NCBI RefSeq assembly: GCF_004834005.1 | Contig: NZ_STFF01000004.1 | Coordinates: forward strand, 310,001 to 374,000 | From: Niastella caeni | Lineage (GTDB): Bacteria; Bacteroidota; Bacteroidia; Chitinophagales; Chitinophagaceae | DNA length: 64,000 nt | Direction of reading: 5' to 3' | Part shown: positions 15,673 through 24,472 of the stretch, one piece after another | How the letters are laid out: each line of letters opens with the position of its first letter | How positions within the stretch are numbered: position 1 is the first letter of the stretch | Program-made: the position numbers and the translations under genes | Notes under the pieces: generated by a model | What the model was told of the DNA's origin: nothing | What the model saw: the letters and a program-made list of their open reading frames with translations, nothing else | The model's database searches: none

Positions 15673-16809
15673 ATGATAATGACAAGGTATTATAAGCCAG
15701 AACTGGATATCCTTCGTTTTTGCGCATTTCTTTTCGTTTTTTTTACACACAGATTGGATCTTGCGCCTATCGATCAGGCAGAATATTATTGGGGCTATCA
15801 TCTTAGCCTCGTTGGTGTTTTCGGGGTTCCGCTGTTCTTCTTTCTGAGTGCTTTCTTAATTACTGAATTGCTTACTAAGGAGCAGGAATTATTTGGAAGA
15901 ATTAGTGTTAAGTCATTTTATATACGACGAATACTACGTATTTGGCCATTGTATTTCACTTTCTTTTTTGTAATGGTTATAGTTACAAAGTTTTCAGATA
16001 AGTTTGGACAAATTTCTTCCGACACACAGTTTGCATTTAGCTTTTTTTCCGGTAATTGGTATATTACATTTAAGGGATGGCTTGCATCTTATCCCATTAA
16101 TCCGCTTTGGAGTGTTTCTGTAGAAGAACAACTTTACATTTTGCTACCTTTGATTCTCTTTTTTACAGGCAAACGGGGATTGCTCATTTTTTCTTATCTG
16201 GCACTGTTCATAGCATATGCAGCTATCATTTATTATGCGCAAAGGCCCACGAAAGGATTTAGCGGCGAATGGACGAATAGCTTTGTGCAATTTCAATTTT
16301 TTGCAGCAGGTATCCTTTTCTCCCTTTACATGAAGGGGTGGCAACCTAAATGGCCTGTGATGGTGCGAATTGCGATGTTCGTTGGAGGAATAGTGTGTTG
16401 GTTAATCGCATCCATTGCTTGTGAAGTTCATGCAGACGCGCCACATCTTTCAACAATCCTGCAGGCAATTACTGGTTGGTGGCTGATTCTTTCAGGAGTA
16501 ATATTTTTCTTTTTGTCTTTGTATGGCGCCGAAGAAAAGTACATGCCCCGGGTTTTGGCCTACCTCGGTCGTATATCTTATGGTTTGTACGTTTTCCATA
16601 TAACGATATTTTGGTTTGTATATCATATATATAAGAAAGAACTGGATGCTTTTAGTAAATTGATCGGTGCGCATGAGTGGCGAAACAATGTGGGTTTCAT
16701 AATTGCTTTCGTTGTAACTGTCGTTATCGCCATGTTATCATATAGTTTTTTTGAGAAACCATTCTTACGGCTTAAAAAGAAGTTTACATTAATTCGATCA
16801 AGAGATTAA
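15673..16809 (+). CDS. acyltransferase family 3 (OafA/YrhL type)
   Basis: A 378-residue integral membrane acyltransferase with about ten hydrophobic segments. Hallmarks: ELDILRFCAFLFVFFTHRLD near the N-terminus with the conserved His, a later RRILRIWPLYF motif (about residue 80), and NPLWSVSVEEQLYILLPL with the conserved SxEEQ near residue 160. The family adds acetyl or other acyl groups to lipopolysaccharide, peptidoglycan or exported glycans. It stands alone; the 239 bp before it carry no promoter I can define. The target glycan is unknown. Confidence 0.92.
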   Translation: MIMTRYYKPELDILRFCAFLFVFFTHRLDLAPIDQAEYYWGYHLSLVGVFGVPLFFFLSAFLITELLTKEQELFGRISVKSFYIRRILRIWPLYFTFFFVMVIVTKFSDKFGQISSDTQFAFSFFSGNWYITFKGWLASYPINPLWSVSVEEQLYILLPLILFFTGKRGLLIFSYLALFIAYAAIIYYAQRPTKGFSGEWTNSFVQFQFFAAGILFSLYMKGWQPKWPVMVRIAMFVGGIVCWLIASIACEVHADAPHLSTILQAITGWWLILSGVIFFFLSLYGAEEKYMPRVLAYLGRISYGLYVFHITIFWFVYHIYKKELDAFSKLIGAHEWRNNVGFIIAFVVTVVIAMLSYSFFEKPFLRLKKKFTLIRSRD

Positions 16810-16879
16810 ACAATGTTTGTCTTACAACATTTCTTTATTTCGTTGGCAGGTCACTGAATGGTGCCAGGCAGGTAACGCT

Positions 16880-16918
16880 AAAAGCGCCTTTAAATAATTG
16901 CATTTGAAGGGGCTTTTT
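16880..16918. terminator. bidirectional intrinsic terminator
   Basis: AAAAGCGCCTT and AAGGGGCTTTTT form a stem around an AT-rich loop, with T-runs on both strands. It lies between the convergent acyltransferase gene (stop 16809) and the PEBP gene (stop 16933) and can serve both. Confidence 0.6.
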
Positions 16919-16932
16919 GGTCATACGATCAT

Positions 16933-17469
16933 TTAGTAATTCCTGAATAAGCCGGTTAGTGTAGTCTCACCCAGTATATGATCTTTCATCGCATCGAGAA
17001 GCTCAGCTTTTGTCATCCCCTCTTTTGAAGTTAAAATTTTATCCAAAGCATATAATTTGAAATTATACTGATGCGTTCCTCCTGGCGGACAAGGACCGCT
17101 GTACCCCTTTTCATTCCAACTATTTAAACCATCTACTGCTTTAATTTGCTCGCCACTTTTTTTCTCCTCAAGATGACTAATTGTGCCGGGTATATTATAA
17201 ATTACCCAATGTACCCAGGTACCCATTGGCGCGTCGGGATCATCCATAATTAAAGCAAAACTTTTCGTTTTTTCAGGAAATCCCCTCCAGCTAAGCGGTG
17301 GCGATATATTAATGCTATCGCATGTATATTTGGCAGGAATGGGCTTCCCTTCTTCGAAAGCTGAGCTGATTAGTTTAAACGTATCTGCAGTTTGCGACCT
17401 TGTCACACTTGTCAAAAAAATAAAAATCAGTAAAAAAAAGTGTGTCTTAACACCATTTTGAGTGTTCAT
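16933..17469 (-). CDS. YbhB/YbcL-family (PEBP, Raf-kinase-inhibitor-like) protein, exported
   Basis: A 178-residue protein with a signal peptide (FLLIFIFLTSVTRSQ) and one PEBP domain. Signature blocks: IPAKYTCDSINISPPLSWRG, the ligand-site DDPDAPMGTWVHWV near residue 75-88, and GYSGPCPPGGTHQYNFKLYA near residue 118-138. PEBP proteins bind phospholipid-like or phosphate ligands; the bacterial role is not settled. The presence of a signal peptide puts it in the periplasm. Single-gene unit, convergent with the acyltransferase gene. Confidence 0.9.
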   Translation of the reverse strand: MNTQNGVKTHFFLLIFIFLTSVTRSQTADTFKLISSAFEEGKPIPAKYTCDSINISPPLSWRGFPEKTKSFALIMDDPDAPMGTWVHWVIYNIPGTISHLEEKKSGEQIKAVDGLNSWNEKGYSGPCPPGGTHQYNFKLYALDKILTSKEGMTKAELLDAMKDHILGETTLTGLFRNY

Positions 17470-17607
17470 ATCTGTGTTTTAGTAGACGGTTAATTTTTGG
17501 GCATGTTTCTAGTTCAATACATTTCGCACAACTCTTCAATATACATAAATTTTTGCACCAATTTTGGCTGAGTAAGAATTGTTCTTCGATATTGAGTTAG
17601 CCATTAA

Positions 17608-19869
17608 CTATTGATTAATTAAATCCAAAAGCAAATCTGCGATATCAAATCTTGGAAAATCTCCACTGTTATTGAGCAAAATAATTACACTTTTATTGTC
17701 TGGCTGCCTTAAGAACATGGTATAATAACCAAAATCAGTTCCCGGATGATATATAAGGGTGTGCTTTTTTGATTGGTTAAATAGCTTTCTGTCGATCATC
17801 CAGCCGTATCCATACCAGGCATCCCAGTCAACATATTCCGACCTGGGTTCAAATAATCCATTTATTTTTTCTGTCGGCAGCAGCCTGGTTGTGTATAATG
17901 CTTCATCCCATTTTAACAGATCAGCTGCGGTAGATATAATTCCACCGGCCCCCGCTACATTTTTTATTTTATAGGCAGGTTCAGGCAAATTGTACCAATA
18001 ACCTTTTGAATTGATACTATCCAAGGCAAACCCTGAATGATCCATTTTAAGCGGGGTAAAAATTCTTTCCTTTAATGCCTGTCCGTACGTTTTATTTGTA
18101 ACGTTTTCTATTATAGCTGCCAGGATTACATAACCGGAGTTTGAATATTGAAATACGCTACCTGGCTTAAATGCTAATGAATCACTGCAGAATTTGATGA
18201 CAATATCAGGGAGAGAAATCTCTCTGGTCATTATTTCATTGAGATAATCTTGCCTGCCGGTATAATTGGGGATGCCCGAAGTATGTGTTAATAACTGCTC
18301 TATGGTAATATTCTTATGAATGTAACCAGGAATGAATTTGCCAACAGGATCATATATGCTGATCTTATTTTCAGTGATCAGTTGTTGTATCAGCAGGGAG
18401 GTAAAAGTTTTAGTAAGTGAACCAATCCTGAATTGTGTGTTGCTCGTTATGGGTACATTGTTTTCACGATCTGACAAACCATAATTTTTCTGAAAAATTA
18501 TGTGGTCATCCTGTTTTATAAGCGCAGCGCCGTTAAAGATCCCCTGCTGATGGTAGAAACTTAGCAGCGAATCAATGCGCACGGATTTATCATTTGGTAG
18601 TTTTTGCAGCCGTTTTTCGATTTTACCTTTTAGATTATAAGCTTCATTTTTTGCAATTATCTTCGATGCGATGGTATCAGCATTGTAATCAGCCAGAATG
18701 GTATTGTAATCTTTCCAGAAATCCCTTTCATTGCTGCCTGGCTGGTATTCAATAAATTTGTTGTTTCCCAGCATTTCATTGTCTGCTATCTCTTTAATAT
18801 TGACAGTATCAATACCTGTAACAATGTAATCAACCCGGATATCTGCACTGAAATCGTAATAGGCACGGTTGCTTTTAAAGTTCAGCGTGTTGTCGTTTCT
18901 TACTCCAGACAGCACCCACTTATTGCCCGGTTTGCTATAATTCACAAGAAAATCATCCCTTTTAATATCTATGTCTATTCCAACCAGTTTCATTAGCGCT
19001 CTTGTTCCAGCATCCCCATATTCTGCATAGGGCAAACCCTTCGGGCTTCTCGTAAACCCAATAGAGATAAAGGCCAGGTCATTGACAGCTATGTATAACT
19101 TTCCTTTATACAGCGATTTCTTAATACCATCTTTTTGGTCAAATATGATCTCATAAGCCTCAACTCCGTTATAATCGATTATTCGCTGCAATTTAAACCA
19201 GTGACTTTTGAGGCCGCTTTTACTGAACAGGTCAGATTCTGTAATATGTTTAACGATGTCATATTCAAAAATATTTTTAGGCTTCAGCCCGAGATCAATC
19301 CCATGCGAAGCCTGTTCATCCTGGATCGCCCTCATTTTGTTCAGCCTGAACTGACTTTTCTTTTTGGAATCATAGCCATAATTATAGATATCAAATACGG
19401 CTTCAGACAACATAATATGTTCATCTCCCTTTTTGGTATCAATCCTGTAAAAGCCGTTCATAATATGCGGATGGCAATAGTAGTTTAGCGGAATATTGGC
19501 AATGGCATTTTGAATCAACTGAACCGGATCTATAGGCTTTATAATTACCTCCTGTAAAACAACAGGCTTTTTTGCCAGTTTTATAATTAAAATTTCTGAG
19601 GTATTGATTGAGGATATGCTTAGTTTTTGCGATTCATAACCCAGAAATGAGATCACCAGGGTGTCGGGGTTATAACCGGCGGGTAATTTAAGTAAGAACT
19701 CGCCAAATTTATTGCTAAAGGTGCCAGCGTGCTTTGCAGTTATACTTGCATAAGCAAGGGGCGTATTGTTATTATCCAATACTTTTCCAGTGATAATAAT
19801 GTTTGCAGGTTGCGATAAAAGCGAAGATTGTAAAATAAGAAAAAGGGCAACAAAGCCGGCAGTTTTCAT
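17608..19869 (-). CDS. serine hydrolase (beta-lactamase class C-like) fused to carboxypeptidase-like regulatory domain
   Basis: A 753-residue exported protein. Signal peptide to about residue 20; CarboxypepD_reg-like beta-sandwich about 25-100 (ITGKVLDNNNTPLAYASI); a middle region about 110-350 resembling the beta-rich outer-membrane-associated domain that often follows this sandwich in Bacteroidota; and a class C beta-lactamase-type serine hydrolase about 430-750 with S484-L-T-K487 (SxxK) and YSNSGY (YxN) about 80 residues later. Class C-like hydrolases of this kind are usually peptidases or esterases, not drug-resistance enzymes. The three-part fusion is unusual. Single gene. Confidence 0.85.
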   Translation of the reverse strand: MKTAGFVALFLILQSSLLSQPANIIITGKVLDNNNTPLAYASITAKHAGTFSNKFGEFLLKLPAGYNPDTLVISFLGYESQKLSISSINTSEILIIKLAKKPVVLQEVIIKPIDPVQLIQNAIANIPLNYYCHPHIMNGFYRIDTKKGDEHIMLSEAVFDIYNYGYDSKKKSQFRLNKMRAIQDEQASHGIDLGLKPKNIFEYDIVKHITESDLFSKSGLKSHWFKLQRIIDYNGVEAYEIIFDQKDGIKKSLYKGKLYIAVNDLAFISIGFTRSPKGLPYAEYGDAGTRALMKLVGIDIDIKRDDFLVNYSKPGNKWVLSGVRNDNTLNFKSNRAYYDFSADIRVDYIVTGIDTVNIKEIADNEMLGNNKFIEYQPGSNERDFWKDYNTILADYNADTIASKIIAKNEAYNLKGKIEKRLQKLPNDKSVRIDSLLSFYHQQGIFNGAALIKQDDHIIFQKNYGLSDRENNVPITSNTQFRIGSLTKTFTSLLIQQLITENKISIYDPVGKFIPGYIHKNITIEQLLTHTSGIPNYTGRQDYLNEIMTREISLPDIVIKFCSDSLAFKPGSVFQYSNSGYVILAAIIENVTNKTYGQALKERIFTPLKMDHSGFALDSINSKGYWYNLPEPAYKIKNVAGAGGIISTAADLLKWDEALYTTRLLPTEKINGLFEPRSEYVDWDAWYGYGWMIDRKLFNQSKKHTLIYHPGTDFGYYTMFLRQPDNKSVIILLNNSGDFPRFDIADLLLDLINQ

Positions 19870-20155
19870 TTTGGTTTTAAATAAAAATAGGCAGACGTTA
19901 GTAAACTCTTTGTTAAAACCATTTTATTATTAAAAGAGTATTGGCAATGCCGGGGCAGCCTATATCAAAGTAAATGAACCTTTGTCAAATATAAAATGAC
20001 ATGCCTACTCATAAAACTGAAAAAATTTCCTGCTTTTTTTTCAGTTCCCGAAATTATTTACGTATGGCATACCAGTTGTAGACAATTTTTCTGCAGGCTT
20101 TATATGCGCGTAATAAAATCTGACTTTGTATTTAATTCATTCAAAATCATATGTT

Positions 20156-20437
20156 ATGACAGAAAATGTAAAAGCCACTCCATTGCATGACAGGGTTATT
20201 ATCAAGCCCGCACCATCCACCGAAAAAACACCAGGGGGTATTATCATTCCGGATACTGCAAAAGAAAAGCCGCAGCATGGAATAGTATTGGCCGCCGGTC
20301 CGGGTAAGAAGGACGAGCCCACTACCGTGAAAATAGGGGACGAGGTACTGTATGGCAGGTATGCTGGTACCGAATTCCAGTATGAAGGGCAACAACTGCT
20401 GATTATGCGGGAGTCTGATATTCTCGCAATCCTTTAA
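20156..20437 (+). CDS. groS: co-chaperonin GroES
   Basis: A 93-residue 10-kDa chaperonin that caps the GroEL ring. Seen: PLHDRVIIKPAP at the start, mobile loop KTPGGIIIPDTAKEKPQ near residue 21-37, and IGDEVLYGRYAGTEF. The ATG at 20156 gives the family length; the open frame runs further upstream from a TTG but that extension is not part of GroES. It is followed by groEL after 69 bp. The CIRCE operator expected for HrcA control is not present upstream; a TGACTTTG at 20121-20128 could be the -7 box. Confidence 0.96.
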   Translation: MTENVKATPLHDRVIIKPAPSTEKTPGGIIIPDTAKEKPQHGIVLAAGPGKKDEPTTVKIGDEVLYGRYAGTEFQYEGQQLLIMRESDILAIL

Positions 20438-20506
20438 TGATAATTCAACCTCAGTGAGTATTATTTCACGAATATTTATTTACAACCGCTAAAAATCAGA
20501 TAAGCT

Positions 20507-22138
20507 ATGTCAAAACAATTGTTTTTTGATGTAACTGCAAGAACCCGGATGAAAAAAGGCGTTGATATGTTAGCCAACGCTGTTAAAGTAACCCTTGGCC
20601 CTAAAGGCCGAAATGTAGTGCTTGAAAGAAAGTTTGGCGCTCCCGCCATAACCAAGGATGGCGTAAGCGTTGCCAAAGAAATTGAACTGGAAGACCCGCT
20701 TGAGAATATGGGCGCCCGGATGGTGAAGGAAGTAGCTTCCAGAACAGCAGACCTGGCAGGCGATGGCACCACCACGGCTACCGTTCTGGCACAGGCCATT
20801 ATACATGAGGGATTGAAGAACGTAGCTGCCGGCGCTAACCCCATGGATCTGAAACGCGGCATAGATAAAGGCGTAGAAGCGATCGTAAAAAACCTGCGTG
20901 AACAATCACAAACAATAGGCACCGATGCCGGCAAGATGCGCCAGGTGGCTACCATCTCTGCCAACAACGATGAAACCATCGGTGATTTGATAGCCCAGGC
21001 ATTCAACAAAGTGGGTAAAGAAGGCGTGATCACCGTGGAAGAAGCCAAAGGAACGGATACAAGCGTAGCTGTAGTAGAAGGAATGCAATTCGACAGGGGA
21101 TATATTTCTCCCTACTTTGTAACCAATACTGAAAAAATGCAGGCTGAACTGCAACAACCCTATATCCTTATTTATGATAAAAAGCTTTCTGCTATGAAGG
21201 ATATAGTGGGCATTTTGGAAAAAACAGCCAAAGCAGGTCGTCCGGTGTTAATTATCGCAGAAGATATTGAAGGGGAAGCGCTGGCTACGCTTGTGGTTAA
21301 TAAGTTACGCGGTACGTTAAAGGTTGCAGCTGTAAAAGCGCCTGGCTTTGGTGACCGAAGAAAAGAAATGTTACAGGATATTGCCGTACTTACAAAGGGT
21401 ACTGTTATCAGCGAAGAACAGGGCTACACATTGGAAAATGTCGACCTGACCCATCTCGGCTCGGCAGATACTATCACTATCGATAAGGACAATACAACTG
21501 TTATAGGCGGTCACGGGGAAAAGGACGCGATCACCGGCCGGATTAATCAAATAAAAGCCCAAATAGCTGTCACCACCTCCGACTATGACAAAGAAAAATT
21601 GCAGGAAAGACTGGCTCGTTTAGCCGGCGGTGTTGCCGTATTATATGTGGGCGCTGCCACCGAAGTTGAAATGAAGGAGAAAAAAGACCGTGTGGATGAT
21701 GCATTGCATGCTACGCGGGCCGCGGTTGAAGAAGGTATTGTGCCCGGAGGTGGTGTAGCTTACATACGGGCCAGCCAAACGTTACAGGATTTGCAAGGCC
21801 GTAATGAAGATGAAACTACCGGCATCGCCATTGTAAAACGTGCCGTAGAAGAACCGCTGCGTCAAATAGTTTACAACTGCGGACTGGAAGGAAGTGTCGT
21901 AGTTCAAAACATTAAGAAGGGTAAAGATGACTATGGGTTCAATGCCCGCAGTGAACAATATGAAAACCTGATGGCAGCCGGCGTAATAGACCCTGCCAAG
22001 GTTTCACGAATTGCCCTGGAACATGCAGCCTCCGTTGCAGCCATGTTACTTACAACCGAATGTGTTATTGCTGATAAACCCAAAAAAGACGCTGTAGTAC
22101 CTGTAGCTGCACATGAAATGGGAGGAATGGATTATTAA
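20507..22138 (+). CDS. groL: chaperonin GroEL
   Basis: A 543-residue 60-kDa chaperonin subunit; folds proteins in an ATP-driven double ring with GroES. Seen: VTLGPKGRNVVLE near residue 25-40, the ATPase loop DGTTTATVLAQAI near residue 86-98, and ALHATRAAVEEGIVPGGGVA near 395-415. Full length. Unusual: the C-terminus ends in a short HEMGGMDY instead of the GGM-repeat tail common in housekeeping GroEL. This and the lack of CIRCE suggest it may be an accessory chaperonin; whether another copy exists cannot be seen from this window. Confidence 0.97.
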   Translation: MSKQLFFDVTARTRMKKGVDMLANAVKVTLGPKGRNVVLERKFGAPAITKDGVSVAKEIELEDPLENMGARMVKEVASRTADLAGDGTTTATVLAQAIIHEGLKNVAAGANPMDLKRGIDKGVEAIVKNLREQSQTIGTDAGKMRQVATISANNDETIGDLIAQAFNKVGKEGVITVEEAKGTDTSVAVVEGMQFDRGYISPYFVTNTEKMQAELQQPYILIYDKKLSAMKDIVGILEKTAKAGRPVLIIAEDIEGEALATLVVNKLRGTLKVAAVKAPGFGDRRKEMLQDIAVLTKGTVISEEQGYTLENVDLTHLGSADTITIDKDNTTVIGGHGEKDAITGRINQIKAQIAVTTSDYDKEKLQERLARLAGGVAVLYVGAATEVEMKEKKDRVDDALHATRAAVEEGIVPGGGVAYIRASQTLQDLQGRNEDETTGIAIVKRAVEEPLRQIVYNCGLEGSVVVQNIKKGKDDYGFNARSEQYENLMAAGVIDPAKVSRIALEHAASVAAMLLTTECVIADKPKKDAVVPVAAHEMGGMDY

Positions 22139-22177
22139 ACAATTATATTTTTAAGTAACCTTTAAAAACATAAAACA

Positions 22178-22258
22178 ATGGTAAACAATTTTAAAAATCT
22201 GTTCAGCCACCTGCTCAACAGGGTGATGGCCAAGCCTCCTCCCCTGCTCACAATTTGA
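22178..22258 (+). CDS. possible 26-aa peptide after groEL
   Basis: ATG at 22178, 39 bp after the groEL stop, opens a 26-codon frame rich in Asn, Leu, Arg and Pro with no known motif. It could be a leader or chance frame; support is only its position. Confidence 0.2.
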   Translation: MVNNFKNLFSHLLNRVMAKPPPLLTI

Positions 22259-22316
22259 GTGAAATTTAATTGTTGCTGAAATCTTATTGTATAATAGCTT
22301 ATTCAGGAGGTAAAGT

Positions 22317-22451
22317 ATGCGATCTCAATTAAGCAGGTTGTACAATCAGTTGCGGCTGCCTTTAAAAAATTATATGCGTACGCTACTAAGGTTTATCCGC
22401 AAAAGAGACGATGACGACCATCACTTTAATAACCCCTTTGTTATTTATTAA
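22317..22451 (+). CDS. possible small protein, 44 aa, with strong ribosome binding site
   Basis: A 44-residue frame beginning at the ATG at 22317, 6 bp after AGGAGG (22305-22310). Such a full Shine-Dalgarno sequence is rare in Bacteroidota and is the main reason to take this frame seriously. The product has a basic amphipathic first half (RSQLSRLYNQLRLPLKNY, then RTLLRFIRKR), then four Asp, two His and a hydrophobic end NPFVIY. No family recognised. It lies between groEL and the SulP gene in a 488-bp region without larger genes. Confidence 0.4.
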   Translation: MRSQLSRLYNQLRLPLKNYMRTLLRFIRKRDDDDHHFNNPFVIY

Positions 22452-22511
22452 TTGATACACATGAAGAAAATAATGAAAACAAGGAAACAAATAATGAGGA
22501 AGGATGGGTTC

Positions 22512-22564
22512 GGCAGGAATACCGGAAACGTTCATTTAGCCGGAGCTTCCATTTGAATGATACC
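22512..22564 (+). repeat. 53-bp direct repeat, copy 1
   Basis: Matches 26760-26812 in the same orientation with two mismatches (starts GGCAGGAATACCGG, ends TTTGAATGATACC). It sits between groEL and the SulP gene. The two copies flank the SulP and M13 peptidase genes. Confidence 0.75.
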
Positions 22565-22626
22565 GTTGATGCCAATTGTATAAGCGCGCATTATGAAAAT
22601 AGAAAGCTTGTCTAAAATATCATAAT

Positions 22627-24183
22627 ATGAAAAGCTTGTTTCGGTATCTGAGGAGTGATGTCTCATCCGGAGTAGTTGTATTCTTTGTAGCTCTGCCACT
22701 GTGTCTCGGCATTGCTCTTGCATCAGGAGCTCCACTGTTTGCAGGTATTATTGCAGGTATAGTAGGTGGTATTGTAGTAGGAAGCCTTAGCGGATCTGCC
22801 CTTGGGGTCAGCGGCCCTGCTGCCGGGCTGGCAGTTATTGTTTTTAAATCAATCGAAAAGCTGGGCACCTGGGAGGTATTCTTGTTAGCTGTATTAATTG
22901 CAGGTATTATCCAGTTTATTATGGGCCTGGCAAAACTTGGCGTTATTGCCTATTTTTTTCCTTCCTCCGTTATAAAAGGAATGCTTACAGGCATCGGATT
23001 GATAATAATTTTAAAACAGGTCCCACATGCGCTGGGTTATAATAAGGATTATGAAGGAAATGTGGGTTTTAAACAATTAAATGATGAGAATACCATTTCG
23101 GCTTTGCCTGGTGCTGTGTCAGATTTGCTGAATTTAATTTCACCAGGTGCCTTGATCATCACCCTTGTTTCCCTGACCATCCTGTTGTTTTGGGAAATTG
23201 TTTTGATCAAAAAGCATAAAATATTTAAAGTATTACAAGGGCCATTAGTTGCCGTAACTGCAGGTGTGTTTTTTAATTATCTGTTTTCATTGGGTAGCGG
23301 CGATTTGCGGTTGGGTTCCGACCAGGTAGTCAGCCTGCCTGTGGCAGATGGTTTCGTAGATTTTTTTAACCAGTTTATGCTACCCGATTTTTCAAGGATC
23401 GCTGACTGGGAAGTCTATGTTACTGGTTTCACCATTGCGATTGTTGCAAGTCTTGAGACCCTATTATGCGTTGAAGCAACCGATAAATTAGATCCTGAAA
23501 AACGTATCACTTCAACCAACCAGGAATTGAAGGCCCAGGGTATTGGCAATATTGTTTCAGGGTTTATCGGAGGGTTACCGATCACGCAGGTAATAGTACG
23601 CAGTACGGCCAATATTTCTTTTGGCGCCCGCACCAAACTTTCGACCATTGTCCATGGCATTCTGCTATTGGTTTGCGCATTGCTGATCCCACGCATTTTA
23701 AATATGATACCACTCGCAACGCTTGCCTGTATTTTAATTGTTGTAGGTTGTAAACTGGCAAAGCCATCTCTTTTTAAAGAAATGTATAAACTGGGATGGA
23801 GTCAATTTATCCCTTTCATGGTAACGGTTATCGGTGTTGTATTTACCGATTTACTGCAAGGCATTGCTATTGGTATGGTCGTGGCTATATTTTATATTCT
23901 TAGAAACAATTTCAGAAACCCATTCTACATGATCGAATATAATCATGAGAAAGGACGGGAATACAATATTATTCTGTCGGAAGAGGTAAGTTTTTTAAAC
24001 AAAGGAAGTATTCTGCAAATGCTGAATCATGTGCCTGTTAATGCCAGGGTTGTTATCGACGGTCGCAATTCAAGAGTTATTGATCATGATGTCGTAGAAA
24101 TAATCAACAACTTTAAAACAAGGGCCGATGTGAAGAATATCGAACTTGAAGTGATAGGTATTGACAATAAGAAACTTACTTAA
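22627..24183 (+). CDS. SulP-family inorganic anion transporter
   Basis: A 518-residue membrane transporter with 10-12 hydrophobic segments (SLC26/SulP). Seen: VFFVALPLCLGIALASGAPL near the N-terminus, GPAAGLAV near residue 61-68, and the domain-closing region ending NNFRNPFY, followed by a C-terminal STAS-like part (residues 450-518: VSFLNKGSILQML, ARVVIDGRNSRVIDHDV). The STAS domain looks shortened. Likely transports bicarbonate or sulfate; in marine and soil bacteria this subtype is often bicarbonate-specific, but the substrate is not determinable here. Confidence 0.92.
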   Translation: MKSLFRYLRSDVSSGVVVFFVALPLCLGIALASGAPLFAGIIAGIVGGIVVGSLSGSALGVSGPAAGLAVIVFKSIEKLGTWEVFLLAVLIAGIIQFIMGLAKLGVIAYFFPSSVIKGMLTGIGLIIILKQVPHALGYNKDYEGNVGFKQLNDENTISALPGAVSDLLNLISPGALIITLVSLTILLFWEIVLIKKHKIFKVLQGPLVAVTAGVFFNYLFSLGSGDLRLGSDQVVSLPVADGFVDFFNQFMLPDFSRIADWEVYVTGFTIAIVASLETLLCVEATDKLDPEKRITSTNQELKAQGIGNIVSGFIGGLPITQVIVRSTANISFGARTKLSTIVHGILLLVCALLIPRILNMIPLATLACILIVVGCKLAKPSLFKEMYKLGWSQFIPFMVTVIGVVFTDLLQGIAIGMVVAIFYILRNNFRNPFYMIEYNHEKGREYNIILSEEVSFLNKGSILQMLNHVPVNARVVIDGRNSRVIDHDVVEIINNFKTRADVKNIELEVIGIDNKKLT

Positions 24184-24472
24184 AACATTTAAGTTATGCA
24201 ACAAGAAATGTTACCCTGCCATTTGCAGGTTTTTGAGCTTGATCCTTCCATTGGGTTGCATGCTGTAAACGTTTGAGATAAACTTTTAATAAGTAGTCCT
24301 GCAAAATTGAATGGTTGAAGGCTTTTCTATTTTACATACCTGCATTTACCCCGCTTAATGGATATAGTTACCGGAAGAGTTCCCTCAGGTAGAACGTAGC
24401 TGCTTTAATTATAAACCCAAAATGATATCTTTATCAATTATTCAGCATCGTTTCGCCACCAACCAAACCGAT

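Noticed and set aside
19990..20155. CIRCE operator upstream of groES
   Set aside because: Searched for TTAGCACTC-N9-GAGTGCTAA and nothing resembling it is present.
20476..21048. Long antisense frame (190 aa, minus) opposite groEL
   Set aside because: It is a shadow of the conserved GroEL coding frame, with low-complexity Ser/Thr/Ala content and no motif.
24195..24275. 26-codon frame after the SulP gene
   Set aside because: No motif or ribosome-binding support; likely chance.
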